Positions 36,055 through 44,907 of a DNA stretch of 64,000 nt are shown here, piece after piece; position 1 is the first letter of the stretch, and each line of letters begins with the position of its first letter. The stretch covers positions 120,170-184,169 of the forward strand of contig NZ_CYSP01000011.1 of assembly GCF_001298735.1 (NCBI RefSeq), given 5' to 3'. The notes under the pieces were generated by a model. That model saw only the letters and a program-made list of their open reading frames with translations, ran no database searches and was not told the DNA's origin. The translations under genes and the position numbers were made by a program. Source of the DNA: Propionispora sp. 2/2-37 (GTDB taxonomy: Bacteria > Bacillota > Negativicutes > Propionisporales > Propionisporaceae).

Positions 36055-36111
36055 CCAACAATAAAACCCGATAGTGTAGTAAAAAACTACACTATCGGGT
36101 TTTATTGTTGG
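36055..36111. repeat. 57-bp perfect palindrome upstream of the sigma-54 promoter
   Basis: Two 26-base arms (36055-36080, 36086-36111) are perfectly complementary around AAAAA. The inner part is CCCGATAGTGTAGT; the outer part is T-rich. The centre lies about -89 from the predicted start of transcription, where LevR-type activators bind. It could equally be the terminator of the DUF445 transcript that ends at 36231. The rest of the gene-free interval 35907-36230 shows nothing else. Confidence 0.85.
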
Positions 36112-36230
36112 AATTATACATATATGAAAAATTGCAAAGATTATAGATGCCTGCTTTGCAAATTTACCTTGCAATAATTGTCAATATCTTCTTTGCCGGA
36201 AACATGAAGAAGGTAAAAAATAGCTTCGGC

Positions 36231-37535
36231 TTAACGCCAAAGTCCTCCAACCGCCGGAGAATGAAGGAATTGTAACAGAAGATAAATCGCCAGACCGGCT
36301 AATCCCCCTACCACCGAACCATTAATCCGGATCCATTGCAGATCTTCCCCGGTTTTCTCCTGTATCAGGCGGTTCAGTTCTTTATCTGATAAAGCCTGCA
36401 GTGCATCCCGGACAACCATGCCGATAACCTGATGATCGTTTTCAATGATATGACGGGCCGCCTCCTGTAAATAATGTTCTAATCCGTCCTGAAACTCCCG
36501 ATTGCTGCAAAAAGCCTGCCAGTACTGTTCCATAACTGCCAGCAGCCATGCGGTCACTGGCCCCTCACCGGCAGCGTCCTGCTCCTGGTCATCCTGCCGC
36601 ACCTCTAACCGCAAGGCCTCCAGTGCATCAAGGATAATCTGCCGCCAGGGAATTTGTTCCATAACCCCGTCCTTCCATTCTTCAATAGCATGGTTCCAGC
36701 CCGGGTCTGTAGCCAGCTGTTCGGCAACTTCACCCAGCCGGTGATGAATCCAAACCCGCAGGGGATGCTCAGGCTGACGGGACAATTCCCTGAGCAGATT
36801 GACCAGTTCATGCTGAAACGAATCCGCGGTTCCCGCCAAGTCAAAAGCATTGGTCCTTTCATTCAGCCATTCTAAAATCATTCCCAGTAAATTGCCGGTT
36901 TTCCGTTGTTTGTAGTGTTGCAAATAGTCATATATCGTTTGCCGGGCAACATCCTTTTCCGCCAATGCAGCAAGTTCCATAAACAGAATGGTTATAAACT
37001 GTTCATCCTTGCGATGGGTTAAAACCCATTTGGCCAGAGAATGTACCGTCTCTGTCAAACGTAACTGCCGGAGCTTTTCTTGCAGTTCATTTTCCAGTAC
37101 CGACGCCATCTGAACAAGATTCAGCCTAAAAAATAAATTTCTGCCATGCCGGATAGCCATACTGCAAAATTCTTGTCTCACGTCAGGTTTTTCCAGCCAC
37201 CGGAGCAGCATATCCACCAAGCGGACACTTTGTATGCGTTCCACTAATTTCTCTTTCGTTAAAAATTCATACGTTACCATCCCGGCGGCCGCCTCAATAA
37301 TTTTCAGGCGATTGCGGGGTATAATCGCCGTATGCCAGGGAAAGCCTAAAGGTCTTTTAAATAACGCGGTTACGGCAAACCAGTCGGCAATGCCTCCGAC
37401 CAAGGCTGCTTCCATCGCCACAAAAAAAGCCTGACTAAAAAACCAATCGCGATAGCTGAGTCTCAACCCCCAAGAGATCAAAAACAAGATAAAAACAATT
37501 AATAATACCCGGTCTGCCCGGTTATAGCGTTTCAT
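36231..37535 (-). CDS. DUF445 membrane protein, copy 2
   Basis: 434 residues. N-terminal double membrane segment containing the family core GGIADWFAVTALFKRPLGFPWHTAIIPRNR, a long helical middle, and a C-terminal anchor GSVVGGLAGLAIYLLLQFL. DUF445 proteins (YheB/YjiN) are envelope proteins without a proven activity. It lies four bases downstream of a paralogue with the same plan, so they form an operon and probably a heteromer. Confidence 0.9.
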   Translation of the reverse strand: MKRYNRADRVLLIVFILFLISWGLRLSYRDWFFSQAFFVAMEAALVGGIADWFAVTALFKRPLGFPWHTAIIPRNRLKIIEAAAGMVTYEFLTKEKLVERIQSVRLVDMLLRWLEKPDVRQEFCSMAIRHGRNLFFRLNLVQMASVLENELQEKLRQLRLTETVHSLAKWVLTHRKDEQFITILFMELAALAEKDVARQTIYDYLQHYKQRKTGNLLGMILEWLNERTNAFDLAGTADSFQHELVNLLRELSRQPEHPLRVWIHHRLGEVAEQLATDPGWNHAIEEWKDGVMEQIPWRQIILDALEALRLEVRQDDQEQDAAGEGPVTAWLLAVMEQYWQAFCSNREFQDGLEHYLQEAARHIIENDHQVIGMVVRDALQALSDKELNRLIQEKTGEDLQWIRINGSVVGGLAGLAIYLLLQFLHSPAVGGLWR

Positions 37536-37539
37536 CTGT

Positions 37540-38787
37540 TCACCATAACCTTTCCAACCAGTAAGTCAAAACGAACAGCAGCATACCTGCAATCCCTCCC
37601 ATCAACGAACCGTTAATGCGGATCATCTGCAAATCATCGCCTACTTTGCTTTCGACAAACTCGCTTAAGCGTTCATCAGTAAACTGCTGTAACTGTTCTC
37701 TCACCATCCCGGTTACTTGACTGCGATATTGTTCGTTATACACTTCCAGCTGTTTCGTTACCCATGTATCCAAAACGGCCTGCTGCACCGCATTGCCTTT
37801 AAACTCTCTGACCAAGGTATCCATAATTTGATCGGCATACTTCCGGCATTCTTCACCGCCAGCGGCGGCTGACTCCAGCAGACGGCAGCCATACCGGCTG
37901 AGTTGCGGCTCCAGCTCCGGATTATCGCGAATACAGTAATTTTTCCAATTATCCAGCCGCTTTTTTAGGTCCCCGTCACCTTCCATCTGTACAATAAGCT
38001 CTGCCAGCCAGGTCTTGAGTTTGTGCCGCAAGGGGTGATCGGTACTTTTTAGTTCGCGTAAGATTTTGTGGATTCTAGCTTCCGCCGAATCTACCAGGCG
38101 GTCGGACAGTAAATCGAGCAGCCAGCTTACAAACTTATGCCGTTTCGTTCCCCGCTCATATCCTTTTCCCACTTCCGCAAACAACCCCTGCAAGATTTTG
38201 CGGTTCTCCCGCTGTCCGACAATACAGTCAAGCTCATCCAGAAGAAAATTGATGATCTGCTCATCATAACCTCGCTGTATTGTCCAGGCCAGGACATGGG
38301 CGGTAATAGGCGAAAGAGAGATTTGTCCGGCATGCTGCCGCAGCAAATCTGCCAGCAGACGCCCTACGATATGGGCATCCAATTGCTGCAAACCGAGTTG
38401 CAGCACGGTATGCAGCATCTGCCTGCTGTGCTGCTTTCCCGGACTTTCCTCCAAATAACGGATTAACAATCCGGAAGCTCCGCCATAGCGGGACAGGGTA
38501 TGCCGAATATTATCCGTTGTCAATAAATCATCCTCAACAAAAGCCACCAATTCCCTAAAAATCCGTTCACGGTTTTGGGGGATGATCGCTGTCCGGTAAG
38601 AAAAACCCAATGGTTTGCGAAACAGGGCCGTCACGGCGAACCAGTCCGCCAACCCGCCGACCATAGCCGCCCAGCAGCCGCTGTTGATCAGACCGCCATA
38701 AAAATAAGTGCTGTAAGGATAGCTGACAAAATAGCCCAGGGTAGCAAGCCCTAGCGCGGCAGTTGCCCCGAACCGGATATTACTCAT
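37540..38787 (-). CDS. DUF445 membrane protein, copy 1
   Basis: 415 residues, the same architecture as its downstream neighbour: MVGGLADWFAVTALFRKPLGFSYRTAIIPQNR at the front, helical middle with repeated E/R-rich segments, and INGSLMGGIAGMLLFVLTYWLERLW at the end. The two share the motif but differ widely elsewhere, an old duplication. Start ATG follows GAGGTGG. Confidence 0.9.
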   Translation of the reverse strand: MSNIRFGATAALGLATLGYFVSYPYSTYFYGGLINSGCWAAMVGGLADWFAVTALFRKPLGFSYRTAIIPQNRERIFRELVAFVEDDLLTTDNIRHTLSRYGGASGLLIRYLEESPGKQHSRQMLHTVLQLGLQQLDAHIVGRLLADLLRQHAGQISLSPITAHVLAWTIQRGYDEQIINFLLDELDCIVGQRENRKILQGLFAEVGKGYERGTKRHKFVSWLLDLLSDRLVDSAEARIHKILRELKSTDHPLRHKLKTWLAELIVQMEGDGDLKKRLDNWKNYCIRDNPELEPQLSRYGCRLLESAAAGGEECRKYADQIMDTLVREFKGNAVQQAVLDTWVTKQLEVYNEQYRSQVTGMVREQLQQFTDERLSEFVESKVGDDLQMIRINGSLMGGIAGMLLFVLTYWLERLW

Positions 38788-38857
38788 AAAAATCCACCTC
38801 GCGTTTCACCCTTACCGGAAAGAATCCACTCTACTGGTACATTATATTCACCGTGCT

Positions 38858-38932
38858 CTACTTAGCCAGCAAGGCTGCCTGTATATCCAAATCCCTTCCC
38901 GGTTTTAGTGTGATTATATCCTCCCGGTTCAT
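38858..38932 (-). CDS. 24-codon ORF resembling the N terminus of phage DUF2591-type proteins
   Basis: Leftward ATG 38932 follows AGGAGGG with nine bases spacing and encodes MNREDIITLKPGRDLDIQA then a short tail and TAG. The LKPGRDLD pattern recalls the start of small phage proteins (L-x-P-G-R-E-L-D-x-L-V-A). It is either a true micropeptide or the stump of a truncated gene. It lies between the YbaK gene and the DUF445 operon. Confidence 0.4.
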   Translation of the reverse strand: MNREDIITLKPGRDLDIQAALLAK

Positions 38933-38963
38933 CCTGCATGCCCTCCTATTCTTTGGCGGAAAA

Positions 38964-39440
38964 CTATTCCTGCCAGTTTTTGCAAACGTCCACCCATTTC
39001 AGGGCCTGCGCATATTGATACAATTCATCGCAATGTAATTCAATGGCTGAATTGCTGCTCCCGCAGGCGGGAAATACCGTCTCAAACCGGTTAAGCGAAA
39101 TATCGGTATAAATGGTGACGTTCTGATTCTCAATAGCAAACGGACAGACACCGCCTACTGCGTGCCCCGTCCATTCCAGAACTTCTGCCGGTGTCAGCAT
39201 TTTAGGCTTAATGCCGAACTCCGCTTTAAATTTGCTATTATCAATCCGGGCGTCACCGGCGGCGACTACCAAAATGCAGCCGCTTTCCTGCCTGAAAGAA
39301 AGCGTCTTTGCTATGCGGGCCGGTATTACCTGCAAGGCCTGTGCCGCCAGCTCCACCGTTGCGCTGGACACCTCAAATTCCAGTACATCGTTGTCTCTTC
39401 CGTACTGTTTAAAATACGCTTTTACTGCTTCAATTGCCAT
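38964..39440 (-). CDS. YbaK/ProX-type aminoacyl-tRNA deacylase
   Basis: 158 residues. The fold shows IPARIAKTLSFR with the catalytic lysine, VVAAGDARIDNSKFKAEFG, GHAVGGVCPF and a late FPACGSSNSAIEL. These are signatures of the YbaK/PrdX editing family that hydrolyses mischarged tRNA(Pro) (Cys or Ala). The gene stands alone with the usual length. Confidence 0.9.
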   Translation of the reverse strand: MAIEAVKAYFKQYGRDNDVLEFEVSSATVELAAQALQVIPARIAKTLSFRQESGCILVVAAGDARIDNSKFKAEFGIKPKMLTPAEVLEWTGHAVGGVCPFAIENQNVTIYTDISLNRFETVFPACGSSNSAIELHCDELYQYAQALKWVDVCKNWQE

Positions 39441-39640
39441 TTAACATTCTCCTTGGGCTTAAAAAGAAGGCTCTTTTCAAGTTATTTTACACAATAATCT
39501 TTTACATATTTCCCATGAAAAAAGCAAACTCCTGCCGGAACTTGTAAAGTCTGAAGAGTAATAGTGTACTGTCATTTCTCTCCTTCGTCAGCAAAAACCT
39601 GCTCTGTCAGCCTCGCGCGGAGGCCGTAAATGCCTTTCCT

Positions 39641-40747
39641 TCAGCGCTTATTCAGCCCGCCCCGGGCATCAACGGCAAGATATCCCTCCACCATGCCCTC
39701 CCGGTGCCCGATCAAAAAGCTGGTCATGTTGGCAGCAGCGCACGCATGATTAGGGATGACTTCGATTTTATCGCCCACCTGCAGCCGGGTGCTTCCTTTA
39801 ACTCTCAGTTTGCCCACTTCCTCGGACAAACTGTCAACGGTCAATTCCGGATGGTTCCTAACGCAGCCATAGCCGCTCACCAGGGACAGGCTGTGTGCCC
39901 CCTTGTCCAGCCCCAGGCATTTGCTGCCGGCATCCATGATGAAGGTATCCGCTGCCGGCTGAGAAATAATGGTGGCAAGCACGGTCAGGGCGCACCGTTC
40001 CGCAGGTACCATTCCTAGTGCCACCTGTATGGCATCATAGAAGATATAGTTTCCCGGCCGCAGCATGGTGATAATCGGATTCTGTACCGCAAAAGGTATG
40101 GTCGGAGTGCTGCCGGTAGCCACGATTTCCACCGGGTAGCCCTGTTCCAGCAGCAACTGCCGCGCCTGCTCCAATGCAGCCGCTTCTTCTTGCGCTACTA
40201 TTTTTACGTCCTCCGGTGAGCGTACCCCATACACCTGTCCCGGATGAGTTGCAATCCCCTTAAATTTTAACCGCGTAAACCGTTCTAACCCCCCTGCCAG
40301 GCCGGGCACCTCCTCCGGCCTGACGCCAAAGCGATGCAAGCCGCAGTCAACAATAATCAGATAATCAATTGTCATGCCGGTATCTTCCAGCGCGGCACTC
40401 CATTGCTCAGCGGCTGCAGTTCCATCAAAACTCAGGGTAACATGCGCACTCCGGGCCATAGCCATGACCCGCGAAATATTGGCATGGGCTGCCACCGGAT
40501 ACGCCAGCATAATATGATCGTAGCCGGCTTGTACCAGCCTTTCCGCTTCATCAATCGTGCCGGTTAAGAATCCCTCGGCACCGTATTTTCCCTGCAGCTG
40601 CGCAATAGCCGTGCTTTTATGAGTTTTAAGCATGGGGACCAGTTTTTTGCCATGCTGCCGGCAAAGCGCAGCTATTTCCTGCATATTCCGTTCCAGCTTA
40701 GCCATATCCACTAAAAACCCCGGCGTCGCCAATTGCTCAATTCTCAT
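39641..40747 (-). CDS. D-threonine aldolase / D-serine dehydratase-like PLP enzyme
   Basis: 368 residues. Alanine-racemase-type fold III with the PLP lysine in VPMLKTHKSTAIAQLQ, the YDEAQ-like IDEAERLVQAGYDHIML and the zinc-site His/Cys in VIPNHACAAANM. These mark the metal-dependent D-threonine aldolase/D-serine dehydratase family, which cleaves or dehydrates D-amino acids. ATG 40747 follows AAGGGCGG; an earlier ATG is less likely. Its neighbours process sugars and inositol-type substrates. Confidence 0.87.
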   Translation of the reverse strand: MRIEQLATPGFLVDMAKLERNMQEIAALCRQHGKKLVPMLKTHKSTAIAQLQGKYGAEGFLTGTIDEAERLVQAGYDHIMLAYPVAAHANISRVMAMARSAHVTLSFDGTAAAEQWSAALEDTGMTIDYLIIVDCGLHRFGVRPEEVPGLAGGLERFTRLKFKGIATHPGQVYGVRSPEDVKIVAQEEAAALEQARQLLLEQGYPVEIVATGSTPTIPFAVQNPIITMLRPGNYIFYDAIQVALGMVPAERCALTVLATIISQPAADTFIMDAGSKCLGLDKGAHSLSLVSGYGCVRNHPELTVDSLSEEVGKLRVKGSTRLQVGDKIEVIPNHACAAANMTSFLIGHREGMVEGYLAVDARGGLNKR

Positions 40748-40811
40748 CCAAAAACCGCCCTTCTGTCCCTGACTATAAAACACTGTTATCTTCATTATAA
40801 TCGCTGTCAGA

Positions 40812-40871
40812 TAAAAAAATCCTGCCAGGTTATCAAAAAATAACCGGCAGAAGGTTGCCTATCCAGGCAAC
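40812..40871 (-). terminator. Double terminator after the Gfo/Idh dehydrogenase
   Basis: Leftward from the stop: GTTGCCT/AGGCAAC hairpin (40854-40871), then a longer stem CTGCC..GGCAG with one bulge (40822-40850), then GATTTTTTTATC. It is a strong intrinsic terminator. Confidence 0.85.
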
Positions 40872-40880
40872 TGAAAGATT

Positions 40881-41894
40881 TTATAAGTCAACAAATTTCC
40901 TTTCCACAATTGATTCATTTCCCGCTTTTACGATGGCTACGGCCATTTTTCCATCCAGCCCGCCGACTTGCACTTCGGTATTATCCAAAATGGCATTTAC
41001 GAAACTGCTATCTTCGGCGATATAGGCATCCTTAAACAAATAGGTCCAACTGTGCATGGTGGGACGTTTCAGATCATGATTCTTAGTACAGGTGAGCAAT
41101 TTTTTCTCGTGCATATCGCCAATACAGATCACACCCTCCGTCCCCAGGATCTCAACCCTGGCATCATAACCGTACTGTACATACATGGCTCCGTCGATGC
41201 AGCCCTGCATACCATTGTTGAATTCCATATTCATGATGACGTTATCATAAAAATCGGGGTACCGTTCTTTTACCTCCTTATTTCTAAAATTTCCGCCAAT
41301 AGCAAACACCCTCTTTACGTCGCTGCCGGTAAACCATCTTACCGTGTCGATATCATGGCTGTTCACCTCTGCCAGCGGACCATTGCTCTTTTGGATATCA
41401 AACATCCATTCCCGGGGCTTGCTTGGGCCTCTGGTTTGTGATTTTACCAGAACGACATCACCAATTTCACCATTCTCCACCATTTTTTTTGCTGTCCGGA
41501 AACTGTCGTCAAATCTTCGCATAAAACCAATCTGCAGTTTAACTCCGTGTTTTTCAGCCGCCCGAATCATTTCATCACATTCGGCTACATTCATAGCCAT
41601 CGGCTTTTCACAAAAAATATGTTTTTGGGCTTCAGCGGCCGCCACGGCAATTTCCTTATGGTATTTTGTCGGACAGGCAATAATGACCGCATGTATTTCG
41701 GTATCCCGTAAGACCTCATGATAGTCCTGATACCATTTTTCAATTCCCAGTTCCTGCGCTGCAGCTTTTGCAGTCTGCTCAACTGGATCACATACGGCGA
41801 CAATAGCACCTCGCGGCACGCTTCCTGTAAAATTGCAGGCATGGATCATCCCCGCTCTGCCCGAACCAATCAAGCATACATTGACCTTTTCCAC
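40881..41894 (-). CDS. Gfo/Idh/MocA-family dehydrogenase (inositol 2-dehydrogenase-like)
   Basis: 337 residues. Rossmann motif CLIGSGRAGMIHACNF, the E-K-P signature HIFCEKPMAMNVAECDEM, and the catalytic His/Asp in VNSHDIDTVRWFTGSD. It oxidises a polyol or sugar with NAD(P). The start is GTG 41894 with GAGGCGG five bases upstream; upstream codons overlap deoC. It is the second gene after deoC, so the pair probably degrades a (deoxy)sugar or inositol derivative. Confidence 0.9.
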   Translation of the reverse strand: MEKVNVCLIGSGRAGMIHACNFTGSVPRGAIVAVCDPVEQTAKAAAQELGIEKWYQDYHEVLRDTEIHAVIIACPTKYHKEIAVAAAEAQKHIFCEKPMAMNVAECDEMIRAAEKHGVKLQIGFMRRFDDSFRTAKKMVENGEIGDVVLVKSQTRGPSKPREWMFDIQKSNGPLAEVNSHDIDTVRWFTGSDVKRVFAIGGNFRNKEVKERYPDFYDNVIMNMEFNNGMQGCIDGAMYVQYGYDARVEILGTEGVICIGDMHEKKLLTCTKNHDLKRPTMHSWTYLFKDAYIAEDSSFVNAILDNTEVQVGGLDGKMAVAIVKAGNESIVERKFVDL

Positions 41895-41907
41895 CCTAAC
41901 CGCCTCT

Positions 41908-42588
41908 TTATCTGTTTTTTTCTTTATAGGCTTCCATGATTGCCACTCCGGCACTGGTTCCCAGCCGTTCCGCCCCAGCCTCAACCATCGCCAGTGCTGT
42001 TTCCAGCTCCCTGATACCGCCTGCCGCTTTCACCTTGACCGCCTCACCGACTATGGACTTCATAAGCCTTACATCATTAATAGTGGCTCCTCCTGTGCCA
42101 AAGCCTGTCGAGGTTTTAACAAAATCCGGTTTAACCGCTAAAGCGGTTTGCGCCACAAACCGCTTTTCATCTTCCGTTAAGTAACAATTTTCAAAAATCA
42201 CTTTGGAAATAACGTTATTTTCACGGCAAACTGCTACGATTTCTTCCATTTCCTGCTTGATGTACCCAAAATTTTTATTTTTCAGTTCGGCGATATTAAT
42301 GACATAGTCAATCTCATCCGCCCCTTTTTGGATTGCATCCCGCGTCTCAAATACCTTGCATTCCAAAGTTGTCTGCCCCAGAGGAAAACCAACGGCTGCG
42401 CCCACATGCACAGTCGAACCGGCCAGCATTTTTTTGCAGCGCTCAGTCTGAGCCGGATTAATGGCCACCATTTTAAAATTGTACTGTTTTGCCTCCTGAC
42501 AAAGTTTTTGAAACATGGACTCATCGGCAAACGCTTTCAGGTTTGTGTGATCAATCATATTAGCTAGTTGCTGTGCCGAAATATTCAT
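41908..42588 (-). CDS. deoC: Deoxyribose-phosphate aldolase
   Basis: 226 residues. Schiff-base lysine in PDFVKTSTGFGTGGAT; IDHTNLKA opening; second lysine in VKAAGGIR. It cleaves 2-deoxyribose 5-phosphate to acetaldehyde and glyceraldehyde 3-phosphate. It lies downstream of a DeoR-type gene but is separated from it by a strong terminator, so it has its own promoter in the AT-rich gap. Confidence 0.96.
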   Translation of the reverse strand: MNISAQQLANMIDHTNLKAFADESMFQKLCQEAKQYNFKMVAINPAQTERCKKMLAGSTVHVGAAVGFPLGQTTLECKVFETRDAIQKGADEIDYVINIAELKNKNFGYIKQEMEEIVAVCRENNVISKVIFENCYLTEDEKRFVAQTALAVKPDFVKTSTGFGTGGATINDVRLMKSIVGEAVKVKAAGGIRELETALAMVEAGAERLGTSAGVAIMEAYKEKNR

Positions 42589-42599
42589 TTTCGCTCCCC

Positions 42600-42690
42600 A
42601 TCCTTTTATTTATTTTTATATTCTTTTATTATAATAATTTTCTTTCAATTCGCAAGTATTTAAAAGAAAATAAAAATATTTTTTTATTTC
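42600..42690. promoter_or_regulatory. AT-rich promoter/operator region of deoC
   Basis: Repeats of CTTTTATT (near 42603 and 42623) and the mirrored AAAGAAAATAAAAATA occur in 90 bases of almost pure A/T. DeoR-family repressors bind short repeats of this kind. It lies between the deoR terminator and the deoC start. Confidence 0.4.
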
Positions 42691-42693
42691 TTT

Positions 42694-42725
42694 AAAAAAA
42701 GCTGCTGCAAAAAATTTGCAGCAGC
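42694..42725 (-). terminator. Terminator of the DeoR-family gene
   Basis: GCTGCTGCAAA (42701-42711) and TTTGCAGCAGC (42715-42725) pair perfectly. Leftward they are followed by TTTTTTT. Confidence 0.92.
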
Positions 42726-42746
42726 TGCACCTGAGCCGGATTGTCC

Positions 42747-43514
42747 TTAATCACACAGCAGTATGTTCGCTCCCTCTTGTTCCAGCCGTTCTTTTTCTTC
42801 CGGTAAAATTCCCCTGTCGGTAATAATGGAATCAAAAACATTAACAGCGGCAAAAGAACATAACGTTCTCTTGCCTATCTTCGAGCTATCGCACAACAAA
42901 TACGCCTTTTGTGAAATATCTATCATTTTGCTTTTAATTTCAGCCTGATCGATATTGGGAGTTGTTGCACCGTTGCTAAGTGAAAGCGCGTTGGCCGACA
43001 TAAACAATTTATCTACCGCCAGCATATCCAACAACCTGATGCCGGTCATACCGACCGTGCATTCGAAACTGTTTCTCACCTTGCCGCCAATCAAAATCAA
43101 TGAAATTTCCCTGTTTTTCTGCAACTCCAGGCCAATCTTTAAATCATTGGTAACCACCGTAATATCCCTGGCACTGCTTAGTTCCCGCGCCAGTTCATAG
43201 GTTGTCGTCCCTGAATCAATGATGATAATATCACCGTCTTCAATAAAGCTTCTTGCTTTTCGGGCGATTTGCATTTTCTGCGCTAAATTTTTGTCCCTGC
43301 GCTCCTGGATAGAGTCCTCCGGATTAATATCATAATCACAGATAATAGCACCGCCATGCGTGCGATTAATGTACCCCAATGTCTCCAGTTCCCTAAGGTC
43401 AGTCCTTATCGTTGTCCCCGTTACCCCAAAAGCCGTTACTAATTCCTCCACAGTGACCCGCATTTTCCTGCGTAACAAGTCCATAATCTGCTTTTTTCGT
43501 TCCTCGGCAAACAC
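42747..43514 (-). CDS. DeoR-family transcriptional regulator
   Basis: 255 residues, GTG start behind GAGGTGA. N-terminal HTH: ERKKQIMDLLRRKMRVTVEELV, TGTTIRTDLRELETLGYINRTHGGA. The sugar-phosphate-sensing domain carries DSGTTTYELAREL and GGKVRNSFECTVG. It probably represses deoC and the following dehydrogenase until a sugar phosphate appears. Confidence 0.92.
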   Translation of the reverse strand: MFAEERKKQIMDLLRRKMRVTVEELVTAFGVTGTTIRTDLRELETLGYINRTHGGAIICDYDINPEDSIQERRDKNLAQKMQIARKARSFIEDGDIIIIDSGTTTYELARELSSARDITVVTNDLKIGLELQKNREISLILIGGKVRNSFECTVGMTGIRLLDMLAVDKLFMSANALSLSNGATTPNIDQAEIKSKMIDISQKAYLLCDSSKIGKRTLCSFAAVNVFDSIITDRGILPEEKERLEQEGANILLCD

Positions 43515-43647
43515 CCAATCACCTCATATCCAAAATCATCCCGAACATCGACAGAACACATACGCAGATACAAACAGCCGTTTCACACCCACTGCGCTCC
43601 GGCAAAAATTGTCGGCATCCCTTTCCGGCAAACCACTCCCAGCCGGA

Positions 43648-44160
43648 CTATGATTTGGACCCTTTTTGAAACTGAAGCGCCATCATTAGGTCGTCCAGAA
43701 ACTGATTGGCATCAAGGACCTGCTCATAACTGTAAGAACTAAAATAGTCCGCAATTCTTTTCCCTGCCTGTTCATGCAGCGCAGCGTGCATTTGAAAGGC
43801 TTTCTCACCTAATGGCGTCAACATAAAATAGGTTTCTTTTTGATTATTGTTCAACCGGCAGACTTCGATCATCTGCTTCTTAATCAGTTTAGCCGTTATT
43901 TTCGAGATTCCGCCCTTGGTCATATTCATTTTCCTGGCGATGGCAGTGGTATTCATCCTCTCCGAACTGCCGATGCACTCAATAACATGACACTCTGCTA
44001 AAGATAAATTTGCATCCAGAAATTCTTTATAACCTTTTTCTTTTATAATAGAATGCAGCAATTTTTTCTCGGAATCTTCCATGGTATCAAAATAATTGGC
44101 CAAAGAAGTACACTTTTCTACTAATTGCCTAAGCGCTAACTGTTTATTTTGCATGCTCAT
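43648..44160 (-). CDS. MarR-family transcriptional regulator
   Basis: 170 residues. Winged helix with LSLAECHVIECIGSSERMNTTA, MTKGGISKITAKLIKKQMIE and the wing NNQKETYFMLTPLGEKAF. It diverges from the cyclase-family gene across a promoter that contains two matching operators (44244-44297), so it very likely controls that gene and itself. Confidence 0.92.
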   Translation of the reverse strand: MSMQNKQLALRQLVEKCTSLANYFDTMEDSEKKLLHSIIKEKGYKEFLDANLSLAECHVIECIGSSERMNTTAIARKMNMTKGGISKITAKLIKKQMIEVCRLNNNQKETYFMLTPLGEKAFQMHAALHEQAGKRIADYFSSYSYEQVLDANQFLDDLMMALQFQKGSKS

Positions 44161-44243
44161 ACCCTAACCCTACCCGATTTTACCTGATTATAAACAAGAC
44201 CATTATACCTTAAGTAAAAAAAAAATTAAATTGGTTACAAAAA

Positions 44244-44297
44244 ATTGTTTACAAGGAAACCATTTTGCATTATACTAAAATTGTTTCCAAGGAAATC
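44244..44297 (+). promoter_or_regulatory. Sigma-A promoter with twin MarR-type operators
   Basis: -35 TTTACA (44248-44253), 17 bases, -10 TATACT (44271-44276). Operator 1 (44244-44261) is ATTGTTTACAAGGAAACC; operator 2 (44280-44297) is ATTGTTTCCAAGGAAATC. Each has the dyad TTTNC-AA-GGAAA, 36 bases apart. One covers the -35, the other the transcription start, a classic repression layout. Confidence 0.82.
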
Positions 44298-44320
44298 ATA
44301 AAGATAGAGGGAGTGTTATT

Positions 44321-44902
44321 ATGAAAATCGATTTATCGGTAGCTATTACAGATGAAATACTGAATACCTTTTTAAAACTGAATACCAGCAGAGAAATACC
44401 GTCTGTAGCAAAATTCGGACACATCGGAACACATTTTGATGTTATGGATAAACAATTCTCCTTAGAAAACACCCAAAGGAACGGTAAATTATTCGATGTC
44501 AGCCATGTCCGGGGCCGGGAAATAGGCGTAACGGATATTGATGCTTCCACCATTAGCATCGGAGACTTCGTACTGTTTTATACGGGCTGGCTAAAAGAAA
44601 AACAATATGGAACTGCTGCCTACGTCAAAGATCATCCGGAATTAACCAACGATTTGATCACTCTGCTGGTAAATAAAAAAGTCAGCATGATCGGCATTGA
44701 TTTTGCCGGCATCCGCAAACCCGCAGAGCATCCCCAGGCTGATCAATACTGCGCCGACCATAACGTATTCGTTATTGAGAACCTGGCCAATCTGGATGTA
44801 CTGCTGCAAGAAGCCCTTGAAAAACCATTTCTGGTACACACGTATCCGGTTAATTACCAAAATCTGTCCGGACTCCCCTGCAGGGTAGTTGCCGAGCTGT
44901 AA
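44321..44902 (+). CDS. Cyclase-family hydrolase (kynurenine formamidase-like fold)
   Basis: 193 residues. Metal motif FGHIGTHFDVMD replaces the family H-x-G-T-H-x-D-x-P-x-H, so one late His is not obvious. SIGDFVLFYTGW and MIGIDFAGIRKP complete the swivelling-barrel fold. Members hydrolyse N-formylkynurenine, isatin or related amides using Mn or Zn. Its tight MarR control suggests a detoxification or aromatic-compound role. GAGGGAG precedes the ATG. Confidence 0.82.
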   Translation: MKIDLSVAITDEILNTFLKLNTSREIPSVAKFGHIGTHFDVMDKQFSLENTQRNGKLFDVSHVRGREIGVTDIDASTISIGDFVLFYTGWLKEKQYGTAAYVKDHPELTNDLITLLVNKKVSMIGIDFAGIRKPAEHPQADQYCADHNVFVIENLANLDVLLQEALEKPFLVHTYPVNYQNLSGLPCRVVAEL

Positions 44903-44907
44903 AACCC

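Noticed and set aside
42660..42725. CRISPR-like or tandem repeat in the A/T-rich DNA before deoC
   Set aside because: The repeats are short low-complexity A/T runs plus one terminator hairpin, with no regular spacer structure.
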